Shown here one piece after another: positions 1 to 7,624 of a stretch of DNA of 64,000 bases. The notes under the pieces are model-generated. The model saw only the letters and a list, made by a program, of their open reading frames with translations, did not search any database and was not told the origin of the DNA. Position numbers and translations under genes: made by a program. Origin of the DNA: Amycolatopsis sp. WQ 127309 (lineage in GTDB: Bacteria; Actinomycetota; Actinomycetes; Mycobacteriales; Pseudonocardiaceae); NCBI RefSeq assembly GCF_023023025.1, contig NZ_CP095481.1, positions 9,871,001-9,935,000 of the forward strand, in the 5' to 3' direction. How positions within the stretch are numbered: the first letter of the stretch is position 1; every line of letters starts with the position of its first letter.

Positions 1-49
1 GGGCGCGGCCGATGAACCCCGAACCCCCGGTGACGAACACCTGTTCCAC
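1..49 (-). CDS. NAD-dependent epimerase/dehydratase family protein, N-terminal fragment
   Basis: Only the first 16 codons lie in the window; the gene runs off the left edge. It starts with GTG at 49 behind a GGAGG ribosome site six bases upstream. The visible peptide MEQVFVTGGSGFIGRA contains the TGGSGFIG glycine-rich loop that begins the Rossmann fold of extended short-chain dehydrogenases (nucleotide-sugar epimerases, dehydratases, NmrA relatives). It is divergent from the LysR gene at 175, so that regulator may control it; this is a common arrangement but is inference here. Substrate cannot be judged. Confidence 0.7.
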   Translation of the reverse strand, partial: MEQVFVTGGSGFIGRA

Positions 50-174
50 GGTTGCCTCCTTCGGTGATTTCCCACCAGCCCTCGCGGCCGGTTCACCTCG
101 GTAAAGCACTGGGCGGCTTCGGCTTCTTCCCTCAACAACATTCATGTTTTCGATGCTGAGGATACGATCTTTGG

Positions 175-1104
175 ATGGCTTCCCTGAGAGCGCTGGAGTG
201 TCTCGTCGCGATCGCCGACACCGGGTCGATCACCCAGGCCGCACGGCTGCTGCACTCGTCGCAGCCCGCCGTCTCCCACCAGCTCGCCACGCTGGAACGG
301 GAGACCCGGACGGTCCTGGTGCGGCGTGACCGTCGCGGCGTCACGTTGACCCCCGCGGGCCGGGCCGCCGTCGCGGACGCCCGGCGCGCGGTCACCGCGG
401 CCGCGGACGCGATCCGGGCCGCCCGTGCGGCCGGGGAGGCGGCCGGCGGGACGCTGCGGCTGGCGTGCGCGCAGAGCCTGTGCGTGCCGCTGGTGGCCCC
501 GGTCATCCGCGGGTGGCACCGAAGTCACCCGGAGGTGACGGTGACCCTGCGGGAGTCGGCCGAGCTGGCCGAGCTGACCGGCTGGCTCGACTCCGGCGAA
601 GTCGACCTGGTCCTCGTGCCGGCCCCCGTGCCCGACCGGCTGGCCGCCGCCGCGGTCACCGTGGCCGAGGAGGAGATCGTGCTGACGGCGCCGATCGGCC
701 ATCACCTGGCCGACCGGCCGGCCGTCCGGCTAGCGGATCTCGACGGCGCCCCGCTCGTGCACTTCGCGCCGGACAACGGCCTCGGTCTCTGGCTCGACCG
801 AGCACTGGCCGAAGCCGGGGTGCGCCCGGAACCGGTGATGCGGACGTCGGTGACCACCGCGGCCCCGCAGCTCGCGGCCGCCGGCCTCGGCGTCGCCGTC
901 TCACCGGTCAGCGCGGTCAGCCCCGGCTTCCCGGGAGTGGTCAGGTCGTTCTCGCCACGCTGGGTCCGGCAGCTGGTGGCACTGCGGCCCACCACTTCGG
1001 ACCCGCTCACCGACCGGTTCGTCGAGGACCTGCGGGCTCACGGCGTGGGCGTGCCCGAGGACGTCCGGGCTCAGCTCGCAGGGAATACCGAGCCATCCGA
1101 ATAG
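175..1104 (+). CDS. LysR-family transcriptional regulator
   Basis: 309 aa, the normal length for a LysR regulator. Residues 1-60 form the winged helix-turn-helix (LVAIADTGSITQAARLLHSS followed by QPAVSHQLATLE). The rest is the two-lobed effector domain, with an Ala-rich linker helix near 65-90 that usually mediates dimerisation. The ATG at 175 is chosen because it places the HTH at the usual distance from the N-terminus; the only purine-rich stretch (GAGG, 158-161) is rather far upstream. It is divergent from the truncated epimerase gene and followed in the same direction by an SDR gene 101 bp downstream; either may be its target. The effector is unknown. Confidence 0.85.
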   Translation: MASLRALECLVAIADTGSITQAARLLHSSQPAVSHQLATLERETRTVLVRRDRRGVTLTPAGRAAVADARRAVTAAADAIRAARAAGEAAGGTLRLACAQSLCVPLVAPVIRGWHRSHPEVTVTLRESAELAELTGWLDSGEVDLVLVPAPVPDRLAAAAVTVAEEEIVLTAPIGHHLADRPAVRLADLDGAPLVHFAPDNGLGLWLDRALAEAGVRPEPVMRTSVTTAAPQLAAAGLGVAVSPVSAVSPGFPGVVRSFSPRWVRQLVALRPTTSDPLTDRFVEDLRAHGVGVPEDVRAQLAGNTEPSE

Positions 1105-1205
1105 TGGATGGTGAGCCTTCGAAACATCGAGGCTGGTGGGGGAAGAACTCGGCGTGATCGCCGGTTGGAGGTGTCGAAATCCCCTCCTGCGAAAGGGAAA
1201 GTGAC

Positions 1206-1934
1206 ATGGGAGAGTCGTCTTTGCACGGCAAGCGCGTGGTGCTGATCGGCGGCACGGCCGGGTTCGGGCTGGCCACCGCCCGCGCGACGGCCGCGGTCGG
1301 CGGGCAGGTCGTGGTGGTGTCCAGCCGGCAGGCCAACGTGGCCGGGGCACTGGCCGAGCTGCCTGCCGATGCCCAGGGTGAGACGGCCGATGTGCGGGAC
1401 GAGAACGAGGTCGAGGCCCTGTTCGAGCGGATCGGTCCGTTCGATCACCTGGTCTACACCGCCGGTGAGCCGATGACACCGGCGCCGGTGCTCTCCACCG
1501 GGATCAGTGCGATCCGGCAGTTCTTCGAGACCCGCTTCTGGGGTGCTTACGCCGCGGTGAAGTACGGCGCCCCGCACATCCGGCCCGGCGGCTCGATCGT
1601 GCTGTCCAGCGGCGGCTCCGCCCAGCGGCCGGGGCCGGGCTGGGCGGCGGCGTCCAGCGCGCTGGGCGCGATGGAAGCGCTGGGCCGGGCGCTGGCGGTG
1701 GAGCTGGCGCCGATCCGGGTCAACGTCGTGCGGCCCCACCTGGTGCGCACCGAAATGTGGCGGGAATACCCGGCGGAGGAGCTCGAAGAGATGTTCCGCA
1801 CCACCGGCAGCGCGTTGCCGGTGGGCCGGATCGGCGAGACCGCCGATGTCGCCCGTAGTTACGTCCACCTGATGGAGCAGGACTACGCGACCGGCAGCGT
1901 GCTCACCGTCGACGGCGGCGGACTGCTGGTCTGA
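1206..1934 (+). CDS. Atypical short-chain dehydrogenase/reductase-fold protein lacking the catalytic Tyr-Lys pair
   Basis: 242 aa, the normal length of a classical SDR. The nucleotide-binding loop (IGGTAGFGLA, residues 14-23), the Asp63-Val element and the C-terminal DGGG segment are all present, so the Rossmann fold and NAD(P) binding look intact. After the serine of the active site (about Ser135) the expected YxxxK is missing: the aligned positions, about 148 and 152, are both alanine (GWAAASSALG). The strand bearing NNAG reads YTAG. A group of actinobacterial SDRs with this altered active site is known from family resemblance, and their reaction is unclear. RBS is GGGAAAG just before the ATG. 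It lies downstream of the LysR gene and may be its target. Confidence 0.8.
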   Translation: MGESSLHGKRVVLIGGTAGFGLATARATAAVGGQVVVVSSRQANVAGALAELPADAQGETADVRDENEVEALFERIGPFDHLVYTAGEPMTPAPVLSTGISAIRQFFETRFWGAYAAVKYGAPHIRPGGSIVLSSGGSAQRPGPGWAAASSALGAMEALGRALAVELAPIRVNVVRPHLVRTEMWREYPAEELEEMFRTTGSALPVGRIGETADVARSYVHLMEQDYATGSVLTVDGGGLLV

Positions 1935-2009
1935 ACCGCGGCGGCGCCGCGACGAGATCGGGACACGACAGGGATCGCGGTCCGACACGGCGGCCGCAGA
2001 GTCTTCGCC

Positions 2010-3224
2010 ATGGAACACACTCAGCTCGCCGGTACCGCTCCCCCTGTGCTCGAGCGCGGGGTGCGCGTGCCCGCGTTCGACGGGCTGCGCGGGGTCGCGA
2101 TCCTGGGGGTGCTGCTGTTCCACACCGGGCACCTGCCCGGTGGTTTCCTCGGCGTGGACCTGTTTTTCGCGTTGTCCGGCTACCTCATCACCGACCTGCT
2201 GCTGCGGGAGATCGACCGGACGGGGACGGTTTCGCCGGTCGCGTTCTGGGGCCGGCGGAGCCGCCGCCTGCTGCCCGCCCTGGCCGTGATGCTCGGCGTC
2301 GTCACGGTCGTGGTCTGGGCGCGAGGAACGCCGGACCTGCTGCGGACCACCCTCTCGGACGGGCCTTGGGTCCAGCTGAACCTGGTCAACTGGCACCTGC
2401 TCGCGGATTCGGCGGGCTACTGGGACCGGTTCGGCCAGGGCCGGGTGTTCGAGCACCTGTGGAGCATCGCCGTCGAGGAGCAGTTCTACCTGCTGTGGCC
2501 GATCCTGGTGGTTTTCCTCGCCCGGCTGGGAAAGCGCGCGGACCGCGGGGTCGCCGTGTTCGCCCTCGTCGCCTCGGTCGGGTCGCTCCTGCTGATGATC
2601 GTGCTGCTCGACCCCGCCGATCCGAGCCGGGTCTACACCGGCACCGACACCCGGGCCTTCTCCCTGCTGCTGGGCGCCGCGGCCGCGACGACGCCGGTGC
2701 GCGCGGTGCTGGCGCGAGTCCCTCGCGCGGCGGCCGGCGCCGTCTTGACGTTCCTCGCGGCGGTGATCGGCGTGCTGTGGTGGCAGGCCGACGGAACGGC
2801 CTCGCCGTGGCTGTTCACCGGCGGGCTCTTCGCGCACTCGCTGGTGGCCGCCCTGCTGATCGGCCTGTGCGCGCAGGCCGGGGACACGGTCTTCGCCCGG
2901 GTCCTGTCCTGGCCGCCGCTGCGCTGGCTCGGCCTGATCTCCTACAGCCTCTACCTGTGGCACTGGCCGGTTTCCGTGCTGCTGACCGCATCGGCGACCG
3001 GGCTGGGCGCATGGCCCCGGACCGCGCTGGTCTTCGCCGTTTCGATCGCGCTGGCCGCGCTTTCGAAGTACTGCGTCGAAGACCCGATCCGCTTCCGCGC
3101 CAAGTGGGCGAAGGGCCGGAGCGGGTGGGTGGCGTTCGCCGCGGTGATGACCGTGCTGGCTCTCCTCTGGCTTCTCGTGCCCGCTCCGGAAGCGATGACC
3201 GTCGACGTCACCGGCCTCACTTGA
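2010..3224 (+). CDS. Acyltransferase family 3 (OafA/YrhL type) integral membrane protein
   Basis: 404 aa of mainly hydrophobic segments (about ten). The N-terminal family signature is clear: FDGLRGVAILGVLLFHTG with its conserved Arg and His, then GGFLGVDLFFALSGYLITDLL, and later the IAVEEQFYLLWP motif. Such proteins move acyl groups, often acetyl, from the cytoplasm to cell-envelope glycans or secondary metabolites. Many OafA/YrhL proteins carry a C-terminal extracellular SGNH esterase domain. This one stops after the last membrane segment, and a free SGNH lipoprotein is encoded 2.7 kb away (5883-6632). The last 8 bp overlap the convergent lipoprotein gene. No strong RBS is visible before the ATG. 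Confidence 0.85.
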   Translation: MEHTQLAGTAPPVLERGVRVPAFDGLRGVAILGVLLFHTGHLPGGFLGVDLFFALSGYLITDLLLREIDRTGTVSPVAFWGRRSRRLLPALAVMLGVVTVVVWARGTPDLLRTTLSDGPWVQLNLVNWHLLADSAGYWDRFGQGRVFEHLWSIAVEEQFYLLWPILVVFLARLGKRADRGVAVFALVASVGSLLLMIVLLDPADPSRVYTGTDTRAFSLLLGAAAATTPVRAVLARVPRAAAGAVLTFLAAVIGVLWWQADGTASPWLFTGGLFAHSLVAALLIGLCAQAGDTVFARVLSWPPLRWLGLISYSLYLWHWPVSVLLTASATGLGAWPRTALVFAVSIALAALSKYCVEDPIRFRAKWAKGRSGWVAFAAVMTVLALLWLLVPAPEAMTVDVTGLT

Positions 3225-3690
3225 CCAGGGGGCAGGCCCGTGGCGCGTCCGACCCGGCCACCGGTTCGGTGAAGGCGAGCCGCACCTTCGTCGCCGGCGA
3301 GCCGCCGCTCTGGACGTGCACGCCGAGGGCCGTGCAGACGAGCTGGTCGATCCCGAGCGGGGTGACCTCGCCGACCGACAGCGGCACGGTGAGCCGGATG
3401 ACGCCGGGCTCGATGGTGACGGCCACCCGGGTGACCGCGCTCTCCGCGATCTCCGTGTGCAGGCCGGAGCCGCCCGGTCCGGCGAGCAGCAGGGCCTCCG
3501 CTTCGGCGATGGTGCCGAGGCGGCCGGTGTGGCGCAGCTGGGGCCGCAGCCGATCCTGCGCGTCGACAAAGTAGAGCGTGGCCCCGGGCGCGACGCCGGT
3601 CGGGGCGTCACCGCCCGGTGTGGGCGGTGCCGGGGTGACGCCACAGCCCGCGAGCAGCAGGACAGCGACCAGTGACCAGTGACGTTTCAC
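3217..3690 (-). CDS. Small GerMN-like lipoprotein of the two-component operon
   Basis: 157 aa with a short lipoprotein signal peptide ending in the lipobox LLAGC (Cys16), then a Pro-rich linker and one compact alpha/beta domain of about 110 residues. The segment TLYFVDAQDRLRP and the pattern TIAEAEALLLAGP resemble the GerMN domain found in LpqB and GerM proteins. Its GTG start overlaps the kinase stop by 4 nt, so it is translationally coupled. The order response regulator, kinase, GerMN lipoprotein matches mtrA-mtrB-lpqB in actinobacteria, although this protein is much shorter than LpqB. By analogy it may modulate the kinase from outside the membrane; this is inference. Confidence 0.7.
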   Translation of the reverse strand: MKRHWSLVAVLLLAGCGVTPAPPTPGGDAPTGVAPGATLYFVDAQDRLRPQLRHTGRLGTIAEAEALLLAGPGGSGLHTEIAESAVTRVAVTIEPGVIRLTVPLSVGEVTPLGIDQLVCTALGVHVQSGGSPATKVRLAFTEPVAGSDAPRACPLVK

Positions 3691-5099
3691 CGTTCCTCCA
3701 GGTTCCGGGGCAGCTCCAGGGTGAACCGCGCGCCGTCCGGGGTGGTGGCCACGACCAGCTCACCCCCGTGCAGGCGGACGTTTTCCCGGGCGATCGCCAG
3801 GCCGAGCCCGCTGCCCGGGGTACGGGCCCGCGCGGTGTCGGCCTTGAAGAAGCGGTCGAACACGTGCGGCAGGACGTGTCCGGGTATGCCCGGGCCGTGA
3901 TCGGTGACGTCGATCCGCACGTGCGTGGCGAACGCCGACACGTGCACCCGCACCGGGGGCGCCCCGTGGCGCAGGGCGTTCCCCACCAGGTTGGCGACGA
4001 TGACGTCCAGCCGGCGGCGGTCCACCCGCAGCCGGACGCCGTCCGGGGCCGTCAGCTCGATCCCGTCCAGCCAGCCGCGGGCGCGCAGGCAGCCCCGCAC
4101 GGCCTCGGCGACGTCGACCTCCTCCAGCCGCACCTGGGCCGTGCCGGCGTCGAACCGGGAGACCTCCATCAGGTCTTCGACCAGCCGGACCAGCCGGTGG
4201 GTCTCGGTGATCGCCAGCTGCGCCGATTCGCGGGCGTCCGGTTCCATCCCCTCCGCGGTGGTCGCCAGCACCTCGACCACCGCGGTCAGCGTGCTCAGCG
4301 GGGTGCGCAGCTCGTGGGAGACGTCCGCGGCGAACCGCCGGGCGTCGGCCTGCATGCGTTCCATCGCCGCCATCGACGACTGCAGCGACGCGGCCATCTC
4401 GTTGACGGTGCCGGTCAGCTGGGCCAGCTCGTCGACCCCCTGGGGTGCCGTGCGCGCCTCGAGCTCGCCGCGGGCCAGGCGGCGGGCGGTGTCCCGGAGC
4501 AGCCGGACCGGGCGCAGCACGCTGCCCGCGGCGAGCAGGGCCAGCAGGATCGCCAGCGGCAGGGCCACCGCGGCCGTGATGCCCGCGGACCGGGTGAGGC
4601 CGGCGATCTGCCGGTCGACGTCGGAGAGGTCGTGCGCCGAGTACACCTCGATCCCGGAGGGGACGCGGGTGCCGTCGGTGGCGGTGGTCATGACGGGCGT
4701 GCCGATCAGCAGCCACGGGACACCGCCGGTGGTGATCCGCTGTGTGACGAGCTGGTTCCGGACGCGCACTTCGGTGCGCAACGCGTCGGTGACGAGCGCC
4801 GCGCCGGTCCGGTCTTCGGATTCGGCGCCGCCGTAGGTGACCTCGGCGCCGGGGCCGACGGCCGTGCGGAGCCGGTCGAGCGCGTCCTGGTCCGGCGGGT
4901 AGGTCAGTGTGGGGGCGACCTCGGTGATCCGGGTGACGAGGGTTTCGGTGAGCCGCTGCTGGGCGGAGGTGACCAGGGCGGCACTGGCCGACGCGGCGCT
5001 CGACCACGCGGCCGCCGTGGCGCCGAGCACCGTGGTGAGGACGAAGGCGAGCAGCAGGCGGGCACGCAGCCCGCGCGGCCACAGCCTTCGCGCTTTCAC
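3687..5099 (-). CDS. Sensor histidine kinase, HAMP-HisKA-HATPase
   Basis: 470 aa. There is a transmembrane segment at about residues 13-33, an extracytoplasmic sensor of about 135 residues, a second membrane segment near 172-194, and a HAMP linker (to about 250). The dimerisation/phosphoacceptor helix carries VSHELRTPLS (His262). The ATP-binding domain has NLVGNALRHG (N box), DHGPGIPG (G1) and GSGLGLAIARE (G2). All catalytic signatures are present. The GTG start overlaps the response-regulator stop by 4 nt, and the gene is followed by a coupled lipoprotein gene. It should phosphorylate the regulator encoded just upstream. The input signal is unknown; the site of action is the plasma membrane. 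Confidence 0.93.
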   Translation of the reverse strand: MKARRLWPRGLRARLLLAFVLTTVLGATAAAWSSAASASAALVTSAQQRLTETLVTRITEVAPTLTYPPDQDALDRLRTAVGPGAEVTYGGAESEDRTGAALVTDALRTEVRVRNQLVTQRITTGGVPWLLIGTPVMTTATDGTRVPSGIEVYSAHDLSDVDRQIAGLTRSAGITAAVALPLAILLALLAAGSVLRPVRLLRDTARRLARGELEARTAPQGVDELAQLTGTVNEMAASLQSSMAAMERMQADARRFAADVSHELRTPLSTLTAVVEVLATTAEGMEPDARESAQLAITETHRLVRLVEDLMEVSRFDAGTAQVRLEEVDVAEAVRGCLRARGWLDGIELTAPDGVRLRVDRRRLDVIVANLVGNALRHGAPPVRVHVSAFATHVRIDVTDHGPGIPGHVLPHVFDRFFKADTARARTPGSGLGLAIARENVRLHGGELVVATTPDGARFTLELPRNLEER

Positions 5100-5770
5100 A
5101 GCGGCCCGAACCGGTAGCCGAACCCGCGCACGGTCTGCACGTAGACCGGGTTCGCGAGGTCCGTTTCGATCTTCGCCCGCAGGCGTTGCACGCAGTTGTC
5201 GACCAGCCGGGAGTCGCCGAGGTAGTCGTGTTCCCAGACCTGTTCCAGCAGCTGCGTCCGGCTGAACACGCGGCCGGGGGCGCCGGACAGGGTCAGCAGC
5301 AGGCGCAGCTCGGTGGCGGTGAGCTGCACCGGCCGGTCGCGCACGGCCACGGTCAGGGCGCCGGTGTCGATCCGCAGGTCGCCGTGCACCCGCACGCTGT
5401 CGGCCGCGGTCGTGGTGCGGCGCAGCACCGCGCGGATGCGGGCGTCCAGCACGCTCGGCCGGGCCGGTTTGACGACGTAGTCGTCCGCGCCCGCCGCCAG
5501 GCCGCCGACGACGTCGAAGTCGTCGCCGCGGGCGGTGAGCATGATCACCGGTACCTCGCCGGCCGCCCGGATCCGGCGGCACACCTCGAACCCGTCGATG
5601 CCGGGCAGCATCAGGTCGAGCACGACCAGCTCCGGCCGGGTGGCGCGGAACTCGGTCAACCCGGCTTCACCCGTTTCGGCGACGCGGACGTCGTGGCCGT
5701 GCCGGGACAGCGCCAGCTGGAGGCCGCGCCGGACCAGGGGGTCGTCTTCGATGAGGAGTATCGCCACCAC
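5096..5770 (-). CDS. OmpR/PhoB-family response regulator
   Basis: 224 aa. The receiver domain (1-115) carries the acidic pair IEDD, the phosphoacceptor LDLML (Asp52) and the conserved lysine in DDYVVKPA. The C-terminal winged helix (about 128-224) ends with VDNCVQRLRAKIE and YVQTVRGFGYRF, typical of OmpR-type DNA binding. I chose the GTG at 5770 because the protein then begins directly with the receiver strand VVAILLIEDD; longer upstream starts would only add unrelated sequence. It is first in a three-gene operon with its kinase and a lipoprotein. Divergent from it, 113 bp away, starts the SGNH lipoprotein gene at 5883, a plausible target. Confidence 0.93.
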   Translation of the reverse strand: MVAILLIEDDPLVRRGLQLALSRHGHDVRVAETGEAGLTEFRATRPELVVLDLMLPGIDGFEVCRRIRAAGEVPVIMLTARGDDFDVVGGLAAGADDYVVKPARPSVLDARIRAVLRRTTTAADSVRVHGDLRIDTGALTVAVRDRPVQLTATELRLLLTLSGAPGRVFSRTQLLEQVWEHDYLGDSRLVDNCVQRLRAKIETDLANPVYVQTVRGFGYRFGPL

Positions 5771-5882
5771 GTGTCCAGTATGGACAGCCCATTGCTGTCC
5801 CGCCCGGCCCGCGGACTTCCTGCGACACAACGGGGACACGACGGCGCTGGGCCCGGGACACCGCGGCGCCAGGCTTGCCGTC

Positions 5883-6632
5883 ATGACCAAGAACCGGAAC
5901 CTCCTGCTCGGCCTGACCAGTTTGCTCGTCGCGACCGCCGCCTGCTCGGGACCGTCCGCCACGCCGGCGCCGCCCACGAGCGGCGCCGCCGGCGAAAACC
6001 GCTCCACCGTGCTCTTCCTCGGGGATTCGGTCGCGGTGGGGGAATCGCTGCCGCTGGCCGCCGCGTTCAAGGCCGGTGGAGCCGGCTTCCAGTCCATCGC
6101 CGCCGACGGCGGCGGGAACGTCGTCGGGCCGTTCTCCGACAAGAACTGGGAGCAGCTGCCCGGCCAGATCACCGGGGCCAAACCGAACGTGGTGGTCTAC
6201 CAGATCACCACCTACGACTGGGGCAGCCGGGCCGAGCAGCAGGCCGCCTACGAAAAGCTGCTGGCCACGACGACCGGTGCCGGGGCCGAGCTCGTCTTCG
6301 TGACCATGCCGCCCATCAAGGCGGACGACTTCTACCAGCCGCACCTGGCCGACCTGGCGCGCACGTCCGAGGTGGCCAAGACGGTCGCGGCCGGCGGCAA
6401 GGCGACCGTCCTGGACGCGACCGAAGTCTGGGGAACCACCTACCAGCAGACCAAGGACGGCAAGGCCGACCGCAGCAAGGACGGCATCCACACCTGCCCG
6501 CAGGGCGCCGCCCGCTTCACCAGCTGGCTGCTCACCAAGCTGACCGCCGTGCTCCCCGGGTTCACCCCGCCGGCCGCGGACACCTGGGCCAACACCGGCT
6601 GGTCGGCCGACAAGCACTTCCAGGGCTGCTGA
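5883..6632 (+). CDS. SGNH/GDSL-hydrolase-like lipoprotein
   Basis: 249 aa. The ATG at 5883 gives a clean lipoprotein signal (KNRNLLLGLTSLLVATAAC, lipidation at Cys21) followed by a Pro/Ala-rich spacer. The mature part starts TVLFLGDSVAVGESL, block I of SGNH hydrolases with nucleophile Ser49, and ends with a DGIH motif (block V Asp-x-x-His). It resembles the C-terminal SGNH domain that is normally fused to OafA/YrhL acyltransferases. With the separate membrane acyltransferase at 2010-3224, the two may be a split version of that system, although the genes are not adjacent. Expected location is the outer face of the membrane; esterase or O-acyl-transfer chemistry is inferred. Confidence 0.8.
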   Translation: MTKNRNLLLGLTSLLVATAACSGPSATPAPPTSGAAGENRSTVLFLGDSVAVGESLPLAAAFKAGGAGFQSIAADGGGNVVGPFSDKNWEQLPGQITGAKPNVVVYQITTYDWGSRAEQQAAYEKLLATTTGAGAELVFVTMPPIKADDFYQPHLADLARTSEVAKTVAAGGKATVLDATEVWGTTYQQTKDGKADRSKDGIHTCPQGAARFTSWLLTKLTAVLPGFTPPAADTWANTGWSADKHFQGC

Positions 6633-6677
6633 GCGGGCGGGCTCAAGCCGGCCGGTCGAGCTTGCAAGCCGCTGAGG

Positions 6678-7389
6678 TCACCCGGCTTCGGGCGGGTGCC
6701 TCAGGCTGACGACCTTGCCGGGGTTGAACAGCCCCGTCGGGTCGAACGCCGTCTTCACCGCTCGGTGCAGGTCGAGCGCGGCGGGCGAAACCTCCCGTTC
6801 GAGGCCGGCGCGCTTGAGCAGGCCGACGCCGTGCTCGCCGGTCACGGTGCCCCCGAGCTCCAGGGCCGCGTCCAGGATGTCCTCGAACGCCGACTGGGCC
6901 CGCGACCGGGCCGCGTCGTCGCCCGGCGGGGTGATGATCAGCGGGTGGAGGTTGCCGTCGCCCGCGTGGGCGATGTTGGCGATCTTCACCTGGTGCCGCT
7001 GGGCCAGCGCCTCGATCCGACCCAGCATGTCGGGTACGTGCCGGCGGGGCACGCAGACGTCCTCGGTGAGCACCGGGCCCAGCCGCTCCAGCGCCGGGTA
7101 GGCCAGCCTTCGGGCCTGAAAGAGCGCGTCGGCCTCGGCGGCGTCGGTGGACCGTTCCGCCCAGCCGGCACCGCTGTCCCGGAAGCACTCGACGATCCGG
7201 TCGGCTTCCACCCCGCCGGCCGGCTCCGGCACGTCGACCTGGGCGAGCAGGAGCGCTTCGCCTTCGACCGCCAGCCCCATGCCCTTCCAGGCGTCGACCG
7301 CTTCGAGGCAGTGCCGGTCGACCAGTTCGAGGGCGGACGGGACGATCCCCGCCGCCCCGACGGCGCGCACGGCCTCGCCCGCGGCGGTC
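6678..7389 (-). pseudogene. FAD-linked oxidase (GlcD/glycolate-oxidase type), C-terminal half only
   Basis: The reading frame encodes about 236 residues that match the C-terminal part of GlcD/D-lactate dehydrogenase-type FAD-linked oxidases. It begins at AAGEAVRAVGAAGIVPSALE and contains IANIAHAGDGNLHPLI, GGTVTGEHGVGLLKR and the closing FDPTGLFNPGKV. The N-terminal FAD-binding domain (PP loop) is missing. Upstream of about 7389 the minus-strand sequence stops looking like this family, and the plus strand there is the 3' end of a GntR regulator gene. The codon use inside the fragment is still normal, so the loss appears recent. It cannot encode a working oxidase. Confidence 0.8.
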
Positions 7390-7608
7390 ACCGACGCGCT
7401 GGACCGGCTGCACATCCACCTGCACCTCTTCCGGTTGCGCAGCGACGAAATGGTCGCGGAGGGCGCGGTGAGCGAGCACCGGCTCATCCTGCAAGCGCTC
7501 GAGGACAACGATTCCGACGTCGCCGAAGCGGCGATGGTCTCCCACCTCAAGAAGTCCTTCGCGCGGGTCCGCGAGGCGCTGAACGACGAGACCGTCGGAC
7601 CCGCGTGA
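7387..7608 (+). pseudogene. GntR/FadR-type regulator, C-terminal FCD fragment
   Basis: About 73 residues in frame match the end of the FCD effector domain of GntR regulators: VTDALDRLHIHLHLFRLRS, then SEHRLILQALEDND and AAMVSHLKKSF. The conserved SEHRxI element, whose His belongs to the metal site, is present. The N-terminal winged helix and most of FCD are missing. The fragment begins exactly where the oppositely oriented glcD-like fragment begins. FCD regulators of this type often sit divergent from the glycolate/lactate oxidase genes they control, so the pair looks like the remains of one such locus. Confidence 0.75.
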
Positions 7609-7624
7609 CCCTCCGGGCCGGGCT

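Noticed and set aside
144..329. Short plus-strand open frame starting before the LysR gene
   Set aside because: It is out of frame with the LysR HTH and has no motif.
1071..3644. Very long minus-strand open frame across LysR, SDR and acyltransferase genes
   Set aside because: High GC suppresses stop codons; the product has antisense-type composition (Arg, His, Gly, Gln) without domains, and it covers three clear plus-strand genes.
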